Shown here piece by piece: positions 46,949 to 50,833 of a stretch of 50,833 bases of DNA (positions are counted from its first letter, which is position 1; each line of letters begins with the position of its first letter). Source of the DNA: an uncultured Oscillospiraceae bacterium (GTDB taxonomy: Bacteria > Bacillota > Clostridia > Oscillospirales > Oscillospiraceae). Made by a program: the position numbers and the translations under genes. The notes beneath the pieces were generated by a model that saw only the letters and a program-made list of their open reading frames with translations, was not told where the DNA came from and did not search any database. The DNA lies in the NCBI GenBank assembly GCA_947625815.1, contig CANQPU010000035.1, forward strand, positions 1 to 50,833, in the 5' to 3' direction.

Positions 46949-47301
46949 GGAGGCGTCCGGGCGGACGCCTCCACAGCTTGTCAAAAAACGATTAAATATT
47001 TTTTGCGGGGACATGTGCCTTGCAAAAAATCCCTTTTGTTTTGCAAGTGTGCGCACGTCCTCGCGCAAGCCGCTTAACCTCGCCCCGGTGCAAGCACCAG
47101 GGCTCAGGCGCCGGCTTGGCTCCTCCTTTCCCCACGCAAGCGTTGCTTGCGCGGGGGCCCCGGCGCGCGCGGCAAAACAGCAGGGGAAATGGGCCGAAAT
47201 TCCAATTTCGGCCCATTTCCCCGCACGTTCCCCTTGTCGGAAAAAGGCCGTTCGGCCTTTTTCGACAGTCTCAGGGGAGGCGTCCGCCCGGACGCCTCCC
47301 C
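46949..47301. repeat. Structured intergenic repeat, copy B, framed by palindromes
   Basis: Core 46979-47272 matches copy A but contains about 100 extra bases in its middle (47055-47165). Hairpins: ATTTTTTGCG region/TGCAAAAAAT; a perfect 19-bp stem 47183-47201/47204-47222 with a CC loop; AAAAAGGCCG/CGGCCTTTTT. The core is framed by two copies of the palindrome GGAGGCGTCCG/CGGACGCCTCC at 46949-46972 and 47274-47301. No gene seen. The right palindrome may end leftward transcription of the lysis module. Confidence 0.85.
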
Positions 47302-47308
47302 TCCTGTA

Positions 47309-47722
47309 TCACCAGCGGCCAAACTGCCCGTACTCGATACCGCCGTAGAGGTCCTCGATCTTCTCGTCTCCCCCGGCACGTCTGCGGGAGAAGAAGATAT
47401 TCCTCAGCTCCTCATAGCGCTGCTGGAAAAAGCCGGCCAGCGCCGGATTCTCGTCGGCCAGGAGATTGGCGGCCAGGCCGTACTCCATCACCCCCAGGGC
47501 GTAGGCGTCCGGGATCCGCAGCACCGGATCGTCCATGGTCTCCACGCCCGTGAAGCTCCCGTGCTCCCCGTCGAGGATGCGGAACTCGGCCACCATCATG
47601 TTGACGATCCCGGGCGTCCGGACGGCGTACTCCCCCGTGTCCCGGCTCTCCGCCCTCCCCTCCCGGTCCAGCTCGTCCATCAGGCCCATGGACGCGGTGA
47701 AGATCTCTCCCGCGGTCCTCAT
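47309..47722 (-). CDS. Phage-module protein of unknown function
   Basis: A 137-residue soluble acidic protein, largely helical (AGEIFTASMGLMDELDREGR, AYALGVMEYGLAANLLADEN, GFFQQRYEELRNIFFSRRR). ATG 47722 overlaps the endolysin stop by four bases, so it belongs to the module. Its shape recalls phage neck or adaptor-type helical proteins, but the position after the lysis genes is unusual. No family is recognised with confidence. Confidence 0.65.
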   Translation of the reverse strand: MRTAGEIFTASMGLMDELDREGRAESRDTGEYAVRTPGIVNMMVAEFRILDGEHGSFTGVETMDDPVLRIPDAYALGVMEYGLAANLLADENPALAGFFQQRYEELRNIFFSRRRAGGDEKIEDLYGGIEYGQFGRW

Positions 47723-48495
47723 GGCCTCACCTCCGCCTTCGCCGCTCTCAATGCCATGATGGCCGCCTGATAGCGGGGGATGAGCCCCATGGGGTCCGAC
47801 CCGTCCGTTATGCCCATCTCCACGGCCTCCCGGAGCTCCCTTTCGGCCCAGTCCGGCACCGGGAGCGCGGCCGTGTACTCGTTGATCCTCTCAACGATCT
47901 CTTTGCCTGTCAGCATATCCTCCTCTTCTCCTTCCTCCGCCGCCGGCCAGTCCGGCCGGCCGTACCCGGCGATGCGGTCATACGTGAGCGCGTAGCTCTT
48001 GCGGACGACGCCTCCCCCGTTTGGCGTCACGCCGGAGGCCCCGGAGGCGTTCCCCTCCACCGTATACACCCTTTCGCCGTCCGTCCGCTCCACCAGCCCC
48101 ACATGGGCCCAGCTTGTGAGATCCTTTTTGTAGAAAAAGATCAGATCCCCCGGCTCGGGACCGGTCGTGAAGAATCGGCCCGCGCGCTGGAAATACCCCG
48201 CCAGGTACTTCACCCCCGCCCCCAAGCTCTTCGCGGGCAGGTACAGCATCCGCATCGCCAGCTCCGCTCCGAAGGCCCTGACAAAGGGCCAGATGGCGAA
48301 CACCGCGCACCAGGCGGCGCCCTGCTTCCGGCCGTTGAAAAGGCCCTCGACGGCGTCCAGGTCCCGGGCGTACTTGGTGAAATTCCCGCTCCCGGCGTTG
48401 GCGGTCGGGCTGTCGAGCCGGGCGTTGGACGCCTTCTCCAGGTAGCCCACCTCCGCCAGCGCCAGGGCCAGCACCCTCTCAGCCGCCCTGGTCAT
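47719..48495 (-). CDS. Phage endolysin (CHAP-type peptidoglycan hydrolase)
   Basis: A 258-residue lysis enzyme. The N-terminal two thirds look like a CHAP-type amidase: ERVLALALAEVGYLEKASN, catalytic Cys in KQGAAWCAVFAIWPF, GDLIFFYKKD and His in LTSWAHVGLVERTDGERVYT. The last 70 residues resemble a short cell-wall-binding or linker region (VERINEYTAALPVPDWAERE). ATG 48495 overlaps the holin gene by 17 bases and follows GGAGACGAGG. It needs the holin to reach the wall, having no signal peptide. Confidence 0.85.
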   Translation of the reverse strand: MTRAAERVLALALAEVGYLEKASNARLDSPTANAGSGNFTKYARDLDAVEGLFNGRKQGAAWCAVFAIWPFVRAFGAELAMRMLYLPAKSLGAGVKYLAGYFQRAGRFFTTGPEPGDLIFFYKKDLTSWAHVGLVERTDGERVYTVEGNASGASGVTPNGGGVVRKSYALTYDRIAGYGRPDWPAAEEGEEEDMLTGKEIVERINEYTAALPVPDWAERELREAVEMGITDGSDPMGLIPRYQAAIMALRAAKAEVRP

Positions 48496-48937
48496 GGCCC
48501 TCGTCTCCCGCGCTCTCCGTGTTTTCCTTGAGCTTCTCGATGATCCTCATCAGAAATCCCGGCAGCGGCACGCCCAGCTTGTCCAGGTTCTCCAAAACGG
48601 ATATGCACTCGTTCAGGATGAGCCAGACCGTCACCAGCAGGCCGAAGGCGTAGAAATTCCCCAGCTCCAGGCCCGCCTTCCCCGCCGCCGTCTGGATGAT
48701 CCAGTCCACCACCACCGCGATCCCCACGGCGATGAGATAGCCCAGCTTCTTGACGATCCCCCGCAAGCCGGTCCTGGAGCTGAGCTGCCCCGCCGCCCAG
48801 GCGTCCGCCATGCCGGTGGCGTAGTCCAGGACCATCACCGCCACCAGCATCACCACGGGGATCAGTAGCTCCCTGAAGTAGACCCCCACCGCGGCCGCCG
48901 CCGCGGCGATCAGCCCCCTGATCGCGTTTCCCTTCAT
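48479..48937 (-). CDS. Phage holin (phage_holin_4-type)
   Basis: This 152-residue membrane protein permeabilises the membrane to release the endolysin. It has three to four helices (GLIAAAAAAVGVYFRELLIP, VVMLVAVMVLDYATGMADAW, LIAVGIAVVVDWIIQ, FYAFGLLVTVWLILNECIS). The segments MVLDYATGMADAW and RGIVKKLGYL are typical of the toxin-secretion/phage-lysis holin family. ATG 48937 sits two bases after the upstream stop behind GAGGAG. Confidence 0.9.
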   Translation of the reverse strand: MKGNAIRGLIAAAAAAVGVYFRELLIPVVMLVAVMVLDYATGMADAWAAGQLSSRTGLRGIVKKLGYLIAVGIAVVVDWIIQTAAGKAGLELGNFYAFGLLVTVWLILNECISVLENLDKLGVPLPGFLMRIIEKLKENTESAGDEGHDQGG

Positions 48938-48939
48938 GA

Positions 48940-49680
48940 TCACGCACTCCTCTCCTGCTCCGCCCGGGTCCAGCCGTAGACCCCCGGCTCCCAGACGTTG
49001 TTCTCGACGGCGCTGGTCCAGCGCCCGCCGTTGTGGCTCACCCTGTCCCCCAGCCCGTAGGCGTCGTGGGCTCCCACAGGCTGGCTCCACTCCGGCCACT
49101 CCTCCTTGGGATCCGCCACCGGCGTCCACAGGCTCGCCGCCGTCTCCGGCGTCCAGTCGCTCTGGGACGTATGCCCCTGCACGCACCGGTAAAGCCTCCC
49201 GCCGTACCGGCGGATCTGCCCCTCGACGTACTGCACCGGCCAGGCCCACTGCGCGAACACTCCCGCGTGCTCCCCCGCCGTCACGTCGTCGATGTCGCCC
49301 CGTTCCGCCATGATGACAAAGGCGACGGACGCCGCGGAGCGCGCCTGCTCCACGTCCGCCCGGAGCTGCTCCATCGGACTCGGGGCCGGGGGCGGGAGGA
49401 GGGCCCGGTCCGCCTCGATCTCCGCCTCCGTGCGGCGGTGGATGGCCTCCCCGTCCCACTTGTAGAGGGGGATGCCCTCCCCGTCGGTCAGCGGCGGGTT
49501 CTCCTCCGTCTCCTGTCCGTCGATGGTCAGCCTCAGCTGATACCCGCCCTGCCCGAAGCGTATGTATCCCTCCGCGGACCGGCCCGCAAACGGCCCGTCC
49601 GACCAGGCGTCGGTGACGGCCCCGTCCTCCCGGGCCTTCAGATAGTAGTTATTGTAAAATTCAAATTCGTCCATATGCAC
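48940..49680 (-). CDS. Phage tail protein with carbohydrate-binding-like end
   Basis: A 246-residue protein. The N-terminal half has sheet-like segments (EFYNNYYLKAREDGAVTDAW, YIRFGQGGYQLRLTIDGQE). A helical middle follows (ADVEQARSAASVAFVIMAER). The C-terminal part contains two copies of a chitin-binding-like module: GGRLYRCVQGHTSQSDWTPE and NGGRWTSAVENNVWEPGVYG, with W-rich ends. Such CBM5/12-like modules often lie on phage tail tips that touch the cell surface. ATG 49680 begins three bases after the upstream stop. Confidence 0.78.
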   Translation of the reverse strand: MHMDEFEFYNNYYLKAREDGAVTDAWSDGPFAGRSAEGYIRFGQGGYQLRLTIDGQETEENPPLTDGEGIPLYKWDGEAIHRRTEAEIEADRALLPPPAPSPMEQLRADVEQARSAASVAFVIMAERGDIDDVTAGEHAGVFAQWAWPVQYVEGQIRRYGGRLYRCVQGHTSQSDWTPETAASLWTPVADPKEEWPEWSQPVGAHDAYGLGDRVSHNGGRWTSAVENNVWEPGVYGWTRAEQERSA

Positions 49681-49683
49681 CCC

Positions 49684-50820
49684 TCACAGGTTGGCGTCCG
49701 CCGTGTAGTAGGTCCTGCCGTTGATCTCGATGGTGCCCCGCGCGGGCTTGACGCGCATGACCGGCCGGAAATCCTCCGCCTCCGCGGGCCGCCTGTCCTC
49801 CGTGGCGAAGATCTGGTAGTACCGCTGGCACTTTGCCAGCTCCGTCCCGTAGTCCGGGATCTCATTGAGCACCCACCGATCCCCCTCCCTGTGCGCCAGG
49901 GTCTGCCGGTCGCCCAGCTCCAGCTTGGCGGCGGAGACGACCGCATCGGTGTTGCCGTTGCTTCTGTAAAACGCGGTCTGGTAATATCTCCCGTCGCCTT
50001 TCCCGTCAGCCGCGACGACCCAGCCGCTGCCGTCAAGGGGATGGGCTTCTCTTACCCTTGTATCGGGAAATTTAAAGGATACGGATTTGAGCGAGCCGTC
50101 AGCGAACAGCAGGGAATATGTATAGGTCTCCGTCTCCTCTATTTTATAAGGTTCTATTCGTTGATAAAATGCTCTGTTCCCGCGCAGCAGCACCCCGTTC
50201 TCCCGGATGGTCAACGGGTAATCCTCGTAGCAGTTGCAGCTCCATCGGTCGATGGTATATCCCTCCGCCGTGCATTCCGCCAACCTGCGCTGATTCACCG
50301 GGTTCACAAAATACCAGTTGTCCAGCAGGTTGGGGTTGGGCTTTCTCCGAAGCCCCTCCCAGACGCCGCCGCCCGTCACCGGGTTCCGGCTGCCCTCCGC
50401 CGGCGCCGGGTCCACCGGGAAAAGCACGTCCCCGGTCTGCCCGTTGAAGCTGGTGACTCCCTCGTCCGGCCCCTGGACCGGCCCGATGTCCACCCAGTCC
50501 GGCCCGTGGCTGGTCTCCACGAAAACATAGATGTCGTGAGGAAATCGCGTCCCCACGCTGTACGCGCATCCGGGGGCCGGATCCGGTGCCAGCGCGTAAA
50601 GCTCCTCCGGGCTGTCCGCGTGCCCCAGGATCTGAAGCCCCCGGCCCTGTTCCCCCCTGATGGACGGCGTGGTACAGGTGTCGCCGTTTTCGAATCTCAG
50701 CGTCAGCGTATAGTCCCGGTTCAGCACCGCCGAGGCGATCCCGTAGCCCCGCGGCCCCCGCTCTCCCGTCTCGCCCTTCGGCCCCGGGATGAGCCGGAAC
50801 TGTCCAAGCTCCACCTCCAC
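49684..50820 (-). CDS. Phage tail-fibre-like protein (possibly partial at 5' end)
   Basis: At least 378 residues. A collagen-like patch (GPKGETGERGPRGYG) near the N-terminus is followed by sheet segments (DYTLTLRFENGDTCTTPSIR). The middle has SFNGQTGDVLFPVDPAPAEG and the phage-fibre phrase NPNLLDNWYFVNPVNQRR. The end (CQRYYQIFATEDRRPAEAED) resembles receptor-binding tail proteins. GTG 50820 is a possible start, but the frame stays open to the window edge, so the gene may extend further. First visible gene of the leftward tail-lysis module. Confidence 0.75.
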   Translation of the reverse strand: MEVELGQFRLIPGPKGETGERGPRGYGIASAVLNRDYTLTLRFENGDTCTTPSIRGEQGRGLQILGHADSPEELYALAPDPAPGCAYSVGTRFPHDIYVFVETSHGPDWVDIGPVQGPDEGVTSFNGQTGDVLFPVDPAPAEGSRNPVTGGGVWEGLRRKPNPNLLDNWYFVNPVNQRRLAECTAEGYTIDRWSCNCYEDYPLTIRENGVLLRGNRAFYQRIEPYKIEETETYTYSLLFADGSLKSVSFKFPDTRVREAHPLDGSGWVVAADGKGDGRYYQTAFYRSNGNTDAVVSAAKLELGDRQTLAHREGDRWVLNEIPDYGTELAKCQRYYQIFATEDRRPAEAEDFRPVMRVKPARGTIEINGRTYYTADANL

Positions 50821-50833
50821 CGCCCCGGGCGTT

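Overview
The window looks like a chromosome segment of a GC-rich, endospore-forming member of the Clostridia, probably Oscillospiraceae-like. This is inferred from sigG, spoIIE, a DUF4364 protein, a DUF3048 lipoprotein, an FMN-riboswitch-controlled RibU and the codon bias. There are no rRNA or tRNA genes to fix the taxonomy.

The window has three parts. (1) From 1 to about 27,120 is accessory DNA of mixed base composition, probably one large integrated element or nested elements. It holds an IS30 copy that has replaced the 3' end of a P-loop kinase-like gene, a tyrosine recombinase beside a cluster of perfect hairpins, and a decayed IS21-type element carrying two broken passenger genes (an HTH protein and a Spo0A C-terminal-domain protein). 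Next comes a 14-kb block (6562-20212): two ABC transporter modules, each headed by a large lipoprotein, a cell-wall amidase, and an OmpR-type two-component system. The three promoters in this block share one architecture (TTGNC-N6-TTGAC-N10-TATGWT), which ties them into one likely regulon. Beyond it are small secreted proteins, an XRE/ECF-sigma/DUF4367 operon, and a recombination module (sigma-70-like protein, structured leader, MazF toxin, small ORF, large serine recombinase). The recombinase stops exactly where an in-frame 3' fragment of a GC-rich host gene begins, which marks an integration junction.

(2) From about 27,120 to 47,300 is ordinary chromosome: asnA, the DUF3048 lipoprotein, the DUF4364 protein, a five-gene SPFH/ribbon-helix-helix/membrane/YbjQ operon with a tandem palindromic operator, ilvE with an SGNH hydrolase, sigG, a divergent ECF sigma/anti-sigma pair, ribU, spoIIE with a small membrane gene, a UDP-GlcNAc 2-epimerase converging on an aminotransferase-trpS-tagO-like operon, and an SDR dehydrogenase. 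Three copies of a structured intergenic repeat lie in 42.1-47.3 kb, and one shows compensatory base changes.

(3) From 47,309 to the end is the distal part of a phage or phage-derived tail and lysis module, transcribed leftward: tail-fibre-like protein, carbohydrate-binding-like tail protein, holin, CHAP-type endolysin and a small unknown protein. The rest of it lies beyond the window.
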